NCBI RefSeq assembly: GCF_000003855.2
Contig: NW_003101655.1
Span: 310,001-374,000, forward strand
Direction of reading: 5' to 3'
Length of the DNA: 64,000 nt
Source of the DNA: Blastomyces gilchristii SLH14081
Lineage: Eukaryota > Ascomycota > Eurotiomycetes > Onygenales > Ajellomycetaceae
Made by a program: the position numbers and the translations under genes
Notes under the pieces: model-generated
The model's input: the letters and a program-made list of their open reading frames with translations, nothing else
What the model was told of the DNA's origin: nothing
Databases searched by the model: none
Shown here: positions 32,129-43,419 of the stretch, piece by piece
Position numbering within the stretch: position 1 is the stretch's first letter
How the letters are laid out: the number at the start of each line of letters is the position of its first letter

Positions 32129-35100
32129 GCTTGCAGGCCCTCTATATAATTAATCTCATTTCAGCACATTATTCTGGGGGTAGGTGGGCGTGTAAGAAGG
32201 ATGTTTGATTCCTTAGATGCTATATATGTCACAGAAATGATATGGAAGAAGAGGTGAAGTCGAGCCAGCTGATTGGCTGGTAGTTAGTTATAGTAATGGC
32301 TTAGTCACCATTCCAGTTGGCTGCCTAGAGAGAAAGAAATTTAGGCCTTTCGCTGCTGAAAAGGGATAGTTTTGACCGTTGATATGATATTGTTCTGAGC
32401 CATCCTTCGTTATCGGATTGTACCTTTGTATGAAGCAGGATATGTAAACTGAGTGGTGTGCATCTCAACTTTTCTGCTGCCGTGTAGTTTCCACCTCATC
32501 TGGTTCTTTCAAGCTGAAGATGAGTGATCCCCTCCCTACCTTAAGGACTAATCCTTTGGTGCAAGTGCTCTTGCCTGATCTTAAAAATTCTACACCCTCT
32601 GTCGCAGAGAAACTGCCTGCAGAAACAAACAGAAAATTTCGACAGGCCTGAAATAGGGAATCTCGCTTCAAAGACACGTTTTTTCCACGTAATAAAATAA
32701 AAAAATAATGTTGTAGAAATCCTCAGTAGGTGGTGTATCCATAGACTGCACTAGTCATCCAATGTGCAGTGGAGGTCCAGGGAAATTCTCATAGGGGGAA
32801 CTGAAAGCGCATACCTGTTTTGCGCCCCCAGTTGGGCGATGTATATATGTTTCAGCGCACTGCATCTACGACTCCTGATGGAAGTCATGAATGAAGAGCA
32901 CTAAATTCAGATATCCTCCACGGGGATTTTCTCTTTCAGTCAAGCCAGTGGGTGGAGATACAATCTAGGAGTGGCCACCTTCAAAAGGTGAGCGTCTTGT
33001 GGGCCCATCCCTGCACTAGTCAAATCAGCGTTAGGCTTGCAACCTACGTTATCTCTTTTGGTGACAGGCTCAATGCCTGCCAGATCATCAGCGCGGTGAA
33101 AGCCCAAAGTTTAGGTCCGATATCCCGGTTTTGGCTATTAGGGGATAAAAACTCTAGTTACAAGCTCAGCCAGCCACAACCTAACCACACAAAGTCCGAC
33201 TGTACGGACATGGTGCTGCTCATATATACCCTGAACCCATGGTTGAATGGGCGAAATCTTTGTAAAAATCGATTTTGTTAATAGTTGCGCACACATGAAC
33301 AAATATCAGGTCATGGAACGACAGTGATCATTCAACATGGTTGGGATCACGGTTTCCCTTCTTGTCTCTTATTGGTTCTTGTTTTGCGATTTCTGACAAC
33401 TTCAACTATCTAACCAAACGCCGAGTTTTCTCAATATTTGTCCTCACATATGTATTGTTGTGCAAGAAAAGCGAAGAGATTGTCACGACAAACCAATCTA
33501 CAGCGTATATGGGGAAGTGAGGCTCGGAAAGGATCGAGCTAACTACCTTGAGACAAGTGTGGGCCCGCCCACGTCCCGGGGCTCACTTGCATCATTCCTA
33601 TTTAAGTTTAGTTCAGTTTCGTGCCGCAACTTAAAACATGCTTAAATCACTGCGGAAGTATGGCTTTGTTTATTTATGTAATCTCTTTGGGCAGATGAAT
33701 CCCTAGTTTAGAGAAAACCATGTCCTCATGTTGACAAAATTACTATCAACTTTGATATACTATTATTTTGTTCCAATCTTTTCTATATGTTTATGCTAGG
33801 TCTGGTCTCTCTTACCTCTCGATAAGCAAATCTAAGTTCTAGTTTACACAGCCTGTGGTGCAAGAAATTATCAGACAAGGCTCAGGCTATGAGCCAGCAG
33901 CAAACCAAGCCCTTCATCATGATTATCACTTTCGTGTCACTACCAACGCGCCTGTGTACCTTGTCGGGCAGCCATTATTAACGCAAGCGGGAGGTGTCCA
34001 AGTCTAGCAAGTAAGAGGCCACACAACCTGGCGCATACCCAATATTGCCATCATCTTTCCGGATCAGCTTTAGGCAGTTAAATAAATATATGCATCTCAA
34101 AGCACAGTTACACTAATCTTTCGCACCAGTAAAAGGTAAAAGGCAAATATTGCATGGGCTGTTCACACTTCTATTTCAGGGACACACCAATATCATGAAA
34201 CATCATTACAACCCTTTTCTTTTCATTGATCTCCAGTCGGTTGGCTCGGATGTACATGTACATGAGAAATGGATGATCCCAGGTACTCTGTTCCCCAGGG
34301 TTCATGTGAGATATTGGGCGAATTTCCACATTCCAGCAAGAATGTGACCTGATAATACTATCACATTTAGCGTCACTCATTGCCCAATTGTAGGTATCTA
34401 AACTTATGTGCGTAATTCTCATCCGCTTGACACTGACGAATGTAAGTGTTAGCAAGTGAAAGGGGGAGATACAACGGAGCCAGCTAGATTGCAGGGGGAA
34501 ACACACTGTCACTGTTTCGTAGGCAAGTGCTTACCAAGGCAAACAAACCGCAAACAGACTGCATTCCTTGTAGACTTGCTGTTTTATAGACATGCACTCA
34601 ATTACACCATCAATATAAACCTGAATACACAGAAAGGAGCTATCATTGTGGGGCTGAATCTAGAGACTGTAAAGGCATTAAGAAGGAAGCAGGAACCTTC
34701 CCAATGGACTGTAATCAGCTGTTAGAATCAATGTCTATAGAAAGAACAGCTAGCAACTCATTTCCCCAACATGGAGAGTTCAAACCTTATCATTGTCAAG
34801 AGAGAAACTTCTTCCTATGGAAGCCAATCCGGAAGAACCCCACGAAATAATAGTATGATATACATAAAAAGAATGGCATGGGGAAAGCTCATGATTTGAT
34901 ACTGTACTGGAAAATATTCTGCACATTCGTCGAAGCATCTCACAGCAACATCCTGAGATAGATGAGTGGCAAGGCGTTAAATGTATTATTGGACTGGAGG
35001 ATTGCTACCGAAGATCAGATAGGCAGGGAAACGGACAATCTCGCTAAGGTCCTGATGTCATATATATATAAGATATGAATGGAGTATAACTTGACGTGAA

Positions 35101-36169
35101 CCCTCAAATTATAATTAGTAGAAGCAGTCGTGTGAAGAAGGCAAATAGTGCATGAGCGCTAACAAGTGATGACACAGGTAAGAGCCTCCCTTCCTAACAA
35201 GGGTGGAAAGACAAAAAGCTGTTGAACTATTCTTGGTATGAACTAAATAGTTTTTATTTAGCCGGATATTAGTTCATGCTAGGAGGGCGCACATAATTGA
35301 ATTGGTGCCAAGTTGCATAACTTTTGGTTAAACTAGTTTAAGCGAGGGTGCTCACTCGCCTTGGGTTAACATTATTTTAGGTTAGGGCTGCGACAACTTA
35401 ACTACAACCTCCTTGACAAACAACAATCACCACCAAATCAGCACCTATGTATCCGTTTCCCAGCCTCCCTTCTCAGACGCCATTTTGGAGGAATAATTCT
35501 TTGATGGAACCCTTTTCTAGCGCTATATCCAGTCGGTCCCAGAGCCATTTCCGTTGGTGCCTATGGAACCTGGTCACCTTAACGATATGCAGCTAACCTT
35601 CTGCCGCTGCGTTGAAGGCGAGCAGTCACACGGAAATTCACAAGGACCAACAAGGTTCATCTCATTGCGCGTTGGCTAATTGGACCTGGCCATGTCCATG
35701 GGCAGCAAACAGAGCGCATTTAACTCTCTCGCCGACAGGAATTGGTCAGGCGCTAAACGGTCGGAGTACCCTTGGCGCGTATCTCCAGCCTAGGATTCCC
35801 TGCCATGCATCCAAACGGGGGTGGTTCATATGGCCCATTGGTCATTGATCCCCTTGAGGTGGTAACATAGCGGGAAGTGAGGCAGCGGGATCTGGTCGAT
35901 CCAAAACATGGCGGGCGCTTAATAAATGCGTGTCTTATGGGATCGCTCCCCCGCTTTTCAACGAACTTTTTTTCAGGCGCTGCTACAGTTGTGCTTCAGC
36001 TGATATATCGTTTCGTTGGATTCTTGGAATTATTCCTTTTGTGAATTGTCGGATACGTCCCAATATCCACGCTCTTTTGCTCTATATACATGTCTTGTAG
36101 GATAAAACTACTGTGACATGCTAAACGCCCCGTTCTTTTATGTCGAGCTATTGATTGACTTCGCCAGTT
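32129..36169. other. 4-kb stretch without a supported gene
   Basis: This is the largest gene-free stretch. Open frames are all short (under about 115 codons), show no splice-supported extension and no family likeness. A T/A-leaning composition with scattered GC-normal patches suggests promoter plus decayed sequence. The last 600 bp (35,550-36,160) are less AT-rich and should contain the promoter and leader of the downstream NLR. No tRNA or rRNA gene recognised. Confidence 0.5.
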
Positions 36170-39100
36170 ATGAAATCTCTTCGACGCAATCTCAAAGTCT
36201 TACAAAAACCATTTACCAATGGATCCAGTAACATATCCGCGAGTTCCACGCTCATTCATGACGACGGTGATAAAGAGCATTTCGATGCGCACGAGGACCC
36301 GGATAGTAACAACGATGACGGCTGGAAAGGGCCTATTGGACTAAATCTTCTTCATGAGCCCGAGAACCCTCGTGTTGATCTTATTTTCGTTCACGGCCTA
36401 GGTGGTGGCTCGAGGAAGACCTGGAGCCTAACGAAAGAGATGAAGCACTTTTGGCCGAAGAGTTGGCTTCCAGAGGACCCGGCATTCAAGGATGTACGCA
36501 TACATAGCTTTGGGTACAGTTCCGATTGGCACAAGGGCAAAGATAATGCAATGAACATCCTTGACTATGCTATGTCATTACTCACGGCGATAGAGCTACG
36601 CCCAGGCTTTGGTACGGAAGATGTATGTCTTTCTCCTCTCCTGAAATAGGAGTCGTGTCTGCTAACGGTAGAACGATCGTAGACCCCTATAGTTCTCATA
36701 GGACATAGCATGGGGGGATTGGTTATTAAGAAGGTAGGTCCTTCGATGCTCTGGAAAACGGCTGGAGCTAATATGAAATCGTAGGCATACATGCTTGCTC
36801 GATTAAATCCACAGTACGACGATATAGCTAAACGGATTTGCACTTTTTATTTCATCGCCACTCCGCATTTGGGTTCTGATTCGGCCGAGCTTTTGACCAA
36901 GATTTTCCATGTCGCGTACGGTTCTCGTTCCTATGTCTCGGATCTTGAAAGACGCTCGTCAACGATTATGGACATCAATGGCCAATTTCGCCTTTATGCA
37001 AGCGATCTTGAGATTTGGTCATTCTACGAAACTATGCCTCTTACCATGGGGTTTTTCAGTAAAATTATTGTTAGCAAAGACTTTGCCATACTCGGATACC
37101 AGTCGGAGAAACAAATCCCTATGACTGCTGATCACCGGTCAATCTGCAAATTCAACACGGCAGCTGATACGAACTACAGAACTATTCGAGATGCTCTCGC
37201 ATTGACCGTTCGTGGTCTTACAAAATCAGGTACATATCTCCGTGATCATCTACCATGAGCTCGACTGAGCGATTTATCTAGGCCAACGGTTAAAGGAAAA
37301 GCGAAAGTACGAACAAATGAAAACTTTAAGAGAATACTTGGGGGTGTCCTCAGCACCAAAGGAAGACCTGACTACTGTCCAAGATTCTCGTCTACCTGGA
37401 ACCTGTGAATGGCTTTCCACGACAGCTAGCTACCTTCGGTGGAGAAACAATTCCACCAAGGGCCCATCCATTTATTGGCTAAGTGGAAATCCAGGGGTCG
37501 GAAAATCTGTTCTCGCGGGCTACGTGATCGAAATGCTAGAAGAGATGGGCTCAGATGTCAGTTACTTTTTTTTTAAGTTCGGAGACGGTTTGAGATCGAG
37601 GCTGAATACCTGCCTCCGGTCAATCGCTTTCCAGATGGCGAGTAGGAATGAAAGGGTGAAAGATATGCTACTGGGAATGCATTCGGATGGTGTAGAGTTT
37701 GATAAAGGAGATGAGCGTACCATATGGAGAAAGGTATTCCTCTCCGGGGTATTTCAGACTACCATTTCGCCGCAATATTGGATAATTGACGCCCTTGACG
37801 AGTGTGATGATTTCGCTTCCTTTTTCGGCCCAATGCTAGCTAAACTGGATGATTCTCTACCGCTTCGTATCCTAATTACAAGCCGAACAACTGCTGGCCT
37901 GCAGAGACAGTTTTCTAGTCTTGGCGGTGAGCGCCTTTTTTGTGAACAAATTTCTGCAGCAGATACACTGCATGATATCAGAGTGTTTGTTGACGACCAG
38001 TCAATGTTGCTCGAGGTAGACTCGAATCACAGGGTTTCTTTGGTTGAACGGATTCTGGAAAAATCGAATGACAGCTTTCTATGGACGGCAATAGTTCTCC
38101 AAGAGCTACTAAAAGTTCACGGTCAGGAGGATATCAATCGAGTGTTGGAAGAAGTGCCTCAAGAGATGGAACCACTCTATCTCAGAATACTTGAATCGAT
38201 GTCGCAGGCAAAACATGGAAAGCAACTGGCCCAGGCTATTCTAGCTTGGGCAATTTGTGTTCTGCGGCCCTTAACTGTGCTGGAGCTTGAATCGGCTTTG
38301 AATCTTGATCTTGGTGATACCTTTCTACACTTCAGAAAGAGTATCACTGACATCTGTGGCCAGCTCGTCGGCGTTGATGCCTTTGGCAGGGTTCAAATAG
38401 TGCATGCCACAGCAAGAGAATTCCTCGTAAAGGGCGGGCTCCAGTCTGAGTTCGCAGTCGATGTAGAAGAAACACACACCCGGATAGCTAAAACTTGCCT
38501 TGTCTACCTGACGGGTCCAGAGATGGACCCTCCTCCACCCCGCATGCGCACTCCTACTTTAGTCGAACGGAAAAGGAGATCGGAATTTGCAGTATATGCC
38601 ATTCACTCATTTTCGGACCACCTCGCTCGTTCTAACCCGGTTGCCGATGAAGTTCTTGACCTTCTGGAGACATTCCTGGGCAAGAATGTACTCTCCTGGG
38701 TGCAGGCTATTGCCGAGAACCAAGACCTCACCCCGATGTTCAGTGTCTCGAGGAACCTTAGCACGTATCTTGACAACCTTTTACGGGCTCGGCGTTTGGA
38801 AGAAAGTAGAAGCAAGGTTATTCGTGGCTGGACGAAAGATCTCATCCGGATAACGACGAAATTTGGCGATGCTATGCTGAGTTCTCCTTCAGCAATCCGA
38901 CAGATAATACTACCATTCATTCCGAAACAATCCACGGCTTACGAGACATTTACCCTTAGTGACACGCTAACTAAAGGAGGAATGCCGAATGCTAGGGAGA
39001 TTTTATCGGAGCAACCGCAGAAAGACAATAACGAAAGGACAGTTTTCGTGTGGACAAGCGACCAAGTCGACTTTGTGGTTAAGTTCGTGGACGTTATTCT

Positions 39101-41282
39101 GGGGATTCTAGATCTGATATGTCGATATATCTTCCCGCTGCATACTCTAGAATCTATACCAAATGACAAAATAACTCCTAGGAGTCGCGGCCTCTCTGTG
39201 GTTGGAAATTCGAATGACAAGTGGGATGACCTACTGTGCTACATTAAGTTTAAGGATTCATACGCACGAGTTTTCAGTCACGGGGATTCATGTTTCGCAA
39301 TTGGGTTCATCTCAGGGCTGATTGTGCTGTATGACGCGGCCACGTATCAGCAATTCAGAGTTCTAGATAACGGCGGCCCACCCGACCTTATAACGTTTAA
39401 AAACGGGTCGGATTTGATGGCATCGTGCTCGTACTCAGATGTCGGTTTTGAGGTTAAGCTCTGGGATACCTGCGATGCCCAAATTTTACTCAATTTCAGA
39501 TGCGCCAATCGTCCAATTTGGCTTGGCTTTTGCCAAAATGATCTGATAGTTGTTTGCCGTAATAGCTACATTTCCTTTTGGGATGTAGTTCAGGGATCCC
39601 AACGAGCTAGTCATCTGCCGTCTTTACCAGCACAAGGACCGGACGAGATCTTGAGTGAAGCCAGTGCGGCCGCTATATCTCCCGACGGGAAATTATTAGC
39701 AATAGGCTACTTGGGCAATCGACCTATCACTCTGTGGAACTTGGAGGAGAGAGAGTACCATGGCACCTGCGGGGTGGGATCACTCAATGGAGGCATTACG
39801 GGCATCCGCCACCTTCGGTTTGGGCCTAATCCTGAGACCATGTGGCTATTAGTGTGCTACGACACCTCTGACCGAAACACCGAACTCACGGTTTTTGAGC
39901 CCTTTACCGATCACATATTTAGACAACTATCTCGGTTAGGCCACATTAGTGCCCTTGCAGTAAGCCCAGATGAACGTACGCTTTTGATTACAGGTCCTGA
40001 CGTGTGGGTATTCGTTTATGACTTTGAAACACTGGAGATGCAAACGTTTCTCAAAACAGATATCTGCGATCATCTCTCCGTAGCCTGGGGTAATGACAGT
40101 CTACACTTTTTCGAATTTTGCGAACACCATTGTTTAGTCTGGGAGCCAGCTATGCTAACTCCTGGGCACACGAAAGACGGGGCAACTGAAGTAGCGGTGA
40201 TGCCTGCCGTTGATTATTCTACTCCCAAGAAGGGTGTTTCAATCCGTTCAATGGCAGTTGATTCCACAGGAAATTTTGCATTTTGTGGTACCAATGATGG
40301 CACCGTTCTCTCGTTTGGTTTGCAGACTGGAAAAAAAATGGAACCGTTCTACAAGGCCGGCGATAGTTTCGTTAATGCTCTCGGCTGGTGGGATGATGGC
40401 GAGGTCCTTACAGCTTTGCATACGACAGGCTCTCCCAGCGGCTGGTTATCTTCCACAAAATTGAAGAAGACGCCAAGGTGGGAGGAAGACGGGTGGCAAG
40501 CCGAAAAGGGTTCCGGATACTTCATCGAACTATCAGACGATAATTTCACAAATTCCCCTCAGATTTTAATCAGTCCTTATGGCAAATCTCTTGTTGCAAC
40601 CAACAAAAGATCATATCTTATATCTATTGATGGCCAGATACAGGCAAGTAAAAATCTAGGGACAGTACAGTGGACTCAACACCCGTTCTCACCGCTTTAT
40701 GTTATCGGCGTGGAATACCTGGGCGGGGGAAGGAGTGCGATAAACATACACACCTGGAGTGAGTTGACTCTTCTCGCCTGCGTTCACCTCGACGTTAATA
40801 TTTCACCCGGATATTCACCTCATGGAAACTTCTATCATATATCGGGAAATAATATGCTCGTCATCTTTAGTCAGCTGCGCCATGGATTCCTTTTCGACTG
40901 GACATTCTTGAAGGTTGAAAACAGCCTGGACGAGGTTCCAGTTCCCCCTATAGCGCAACTTTCGCTAGCGGAAGTAATCTCGTTTGTGCTTGGAATATGG
41001 CAATCTAAGCTTATCTTTTGTAATACGGAAGGATGGGTGTGTTCTATTGAGCTGGAACGCCTTCACGGACCCTACCAACGTCATTTCTTTATCCCTGGCG
41101 ACTGGTTTGATGAGCAATACACTAGGTATGCGATGACAATAAAGGGAGATATTGTAGTGGATCGGAGGAATGAAATTGCAGTGATTAAGGGGGGTCTGAA
41201 CTATTTGGATAGGGTTGAGTTTCCTCCATCCTCGAGGGCCAGCTCCATGACTTGCGTTGAATCTCCGATCATAGAGATTTGA
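36170..41282 (+). CDS. Intact NLR-like protein: alpha/beta hydrolase - NACHT - beta-propeller
   Basis: Exons 36170-36622, 36683-36733, 36785-37229 and 37282-41282, giving 1649 residues without a break. The N-terminal third is a DUF676/SesB-like serine hydrolase: oxyanion HGLGGG at 75-80, nucleophile elbow GHSMGG with Ser160 (built from a separate 51-nt exon), ATPHLGSDS, and a probable catalytic His285 in TADHRSICKF. The NACHT ATPase follows, with P-loop GNPGVGKS at 385-392, Walker B IIDALDEC at 484-491 and a sensor-like ILITSRTTAG. From about residue 650 the C-terminal half is WD40-like beta-propeller repeats (AISPDGKLLAIGYLGN; LAVSPDERTLLITG). Members of this class are thought to sense non-self through the repeats and fire the N-terminal enzyme. 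The ligand is unknown. The start ATG precedes KSLRRNLKVLQKP; an upstream in-frame ATG was not seen. Confidence 0.9.
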
Positions 41283-41964
41283 TTTTAGAGTGAGCTGTTG
41301 GTGTATAAATGTTGATAACCTTTTGATGCCATTTTGACGGTCCATTCTTGCACATTTTGTTTTTGTCTGCACCGTTTTTTTTATTCCACCCGAAATTTTA
41401 TAGTCGTCTTGTCATGCGTCGACACTCGCGCCGTGTGAGATAGAAAGAATATATGGCAAAACGAGCTAGAAACCCTCCAGCCTTGCTTCTAACGTCACCA
41501 ACAGCTTTATCAGTAAAGTTACGCAGGACTCTATTCACCGATAATCCGATACATAGGAAAAGGGGGCAGAATTATTTACTTTATTTACTCCATATATATA
41601 TGTAAAAACCATCAAAGACCAAAAATGTGGCATACTCTATCTGGAAGAGGGCCATAATGGAAGAAGACATTACGAAACTTGCAAAAAAAAAAAAAAAAAA
41701 AACTCTGAAAGTTGATGAGCAAAAAGTAAATATGTGGAAACTCGGTTCGTGAGTCATGAAGGAACAAAATAGAGTGAATGTCGGATAGATTTCCTTGGAA
41801 AGGAGCGGCCGAAAGAGAAAATAAACCATGAGGGAATCAAGAAAGATAATAGAAGGGAAGCTGAGGGAAGTGTGGGCGTGAATGCTGTGCAACTAGACTG
41901 CATACTAACCTCATTTTCAACTCTCATAGACATGTTAGAGAGTTGTGAAGAACACAGGCCCATT
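41283..41964. other. Convergent intergenic region NLR / YKT6-like
   Basis: About 680 bp holding two 3' UTRs, with an A20 run at 41683-41702. Nothing else recognised. Confidence 0.55.
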
Positions 41965-42790
41965 CTACATCACCACACAACATGAATTCTGTTTCTTCGC
42001 CTGCGTTGCAAATGCCTTACTTTGCATGCTCAAATTATCACTCTTTGCGATCAGGCTATCTAGCTTCTCTCCTCTCTCCAGCAGCTTATCAACCGTTTGG
42101 TAAAGCACCTGCTTCGTATCGTCTAGCTGCCGCTGAATCTTTGCAATTTCATCTGCCTTGCCTGGATCCTCTACATACTCCTTGAGTTTGCTCTTGGCTT
42201 TCGCAACTGATAAATCATAGAGTTGGAGTTTATTCTGCGGGACGTCAGACCTTCTTTGCAGGGTTAAATCGAAGTCTTGGTCCGAACCGAAATCCTTCCT
42301 CATTTTTTGTTGAACTCCTTTCGCGATGCTTCTCGCAATTTGCTCAGAATAGTTGGGACGAGCGACGACAAAGGTGGCAGGGCCTGTGCCGGGGTTGAAG
42401 CAGTAGAGTACTCCGACATTTTGGTTCTCTACTTCATCCTTAATAACGGTAACAGCAGTATCGTTGGGCTTGAGTTTTGCGAGGAGAGTGGTGCAAACAA
42501 ATGTTATCAATTCGAGTTGACTGCATTACGACTCGGGTCAGTCATATTCCTCAGATAGAATGCAAATGGTAGGGAAAGCAGTACAGATCCCTTACCTTTT
42601 TCTGATAAATCTGGTAAGTAGGGAATCATAAAATGAATCAGCCCCGTAGAGTTCCTCCGGAGGATCCCCATGTTCGTTATGGAAGAACTGATTGACGAAA
42701 CAGAATCTGTCAGATATAGCCGCATATAGGGGGTAAGAGAATGACGGCAGAACATACGCCAATATAGATGATGTCCCCTGTAGTGCTCAT
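41965..42790 (-). CDS. Ykt6-like longin R-SNARE with C-terminal CaaX
   Basis: Exons 42790-42758, 42687-42596 and 42520-41965, giving 226 residues. The C-terminal SNARE motif IAKIQRQLDDTKQVLYQTVD continues KLLERGEKLDSLIAKSDNLS with the zero-layer Arg in LLERGEKLD, and the protein ends QAKKQNSCCVVM. Paired cysteines and a CVVM CaaX box are the palmitoylation and prenylation signals of Ykt6, which works in ER-Golgi, endosomal and vacuolar fusion. The N-terminal part (MSTTGDIIYIGFFHNEHG ... TRFIRKSQLELITFVC) is longin-like in layout but clearly diverged from the Ykt6 sequences I know, and the protein is longer than usual (about 200). It may be the fungal orthologue or a divergent paralogue, so I leave the symbol blank. 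Transcribed away from the helicase gene. Confidence 0.78.
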
Positions 42791-43419
42791 AATTGGAAAT
42801 AGCTCTTAGGCAATGCGTATTCCAAAAGGAAATGTATGAGGATGCCAGGGGGGAGAATGTCGTCGTCAGGGGCGTGTTCAGATGGTGATACAATGGGGCT
42901 AAGGTTCTCTGGGCTGATTTTAAAAAGTAAAACCAAAAGGAATAGCGTATGTACAGTAGCCCAGGATATGGGATGCTCGATGCTCCTCTAGTATCTCTCG
43001 CCGGTATTAAAGTTGGGGTGCTTGATACGAAGATCCAGGCTGCCGGATTCGTCTGATGCTGAAGCGGTAACGTTTGCGCCTCCCAACCCTTTCCCGCCAC
43101 CTATTGCCGTTTTCAGCTGGTACCAAACAATAACCGCCAGTTTACGCGGGGATCGCGCCTATGACGACTGCCACTAACCTGCTCCGGTTTAGGGAAACGT
43201 TTATTCCTGCTCGATCCAATATCAAATCTGATATCAGCAGTGCCTGCATATAGTTGCCTCGACCCCGACATCTCAGCTCAGCTTCTCATAGCCATTTCTT
43301 TCTCTGAGGTGAGGCTGTATTGGCAGCCCTTTAGATAGCCACCGAAACCTTTGCTATATCGATCACCACGCTTTTACGCCTTTCCGTCCTAAGCCCCCAT
43401 CAGCCAAAAGCCAAAAAAT
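42791..43419. promoter_or_regulatory. Bidirectional promoter region, YKT6-like / SLH1
   Basis: 630 bp between divergent starts. Pyrimidine-rich stretches precede the helicase ATG at 43420; no TATA box stands out. Confidence 0.5.

Noticed and set aside
36170..41282. Idea that the NLR N-terminal domain is a PGAP1-type GPI deacylase
   Set aside because: HGLGGG and GHSMGG are shared by many alpha/beta hydrolases, but fusion to NACHT and a propeller and lack of membrane segments fit the SesB-like NLR effector instead.
42507..43100. 197-codon minus-strand frame containing GILRRNS, which looks like a Ykt6 N-terminus
   Set aside because: Splicing with the proper donor at 42757 and acceptor at 42688 puts this stretch in another frame (FFHNEHGDPPEELYG), which then joins in frame to the SNARE exon; the resemblance is accidental.
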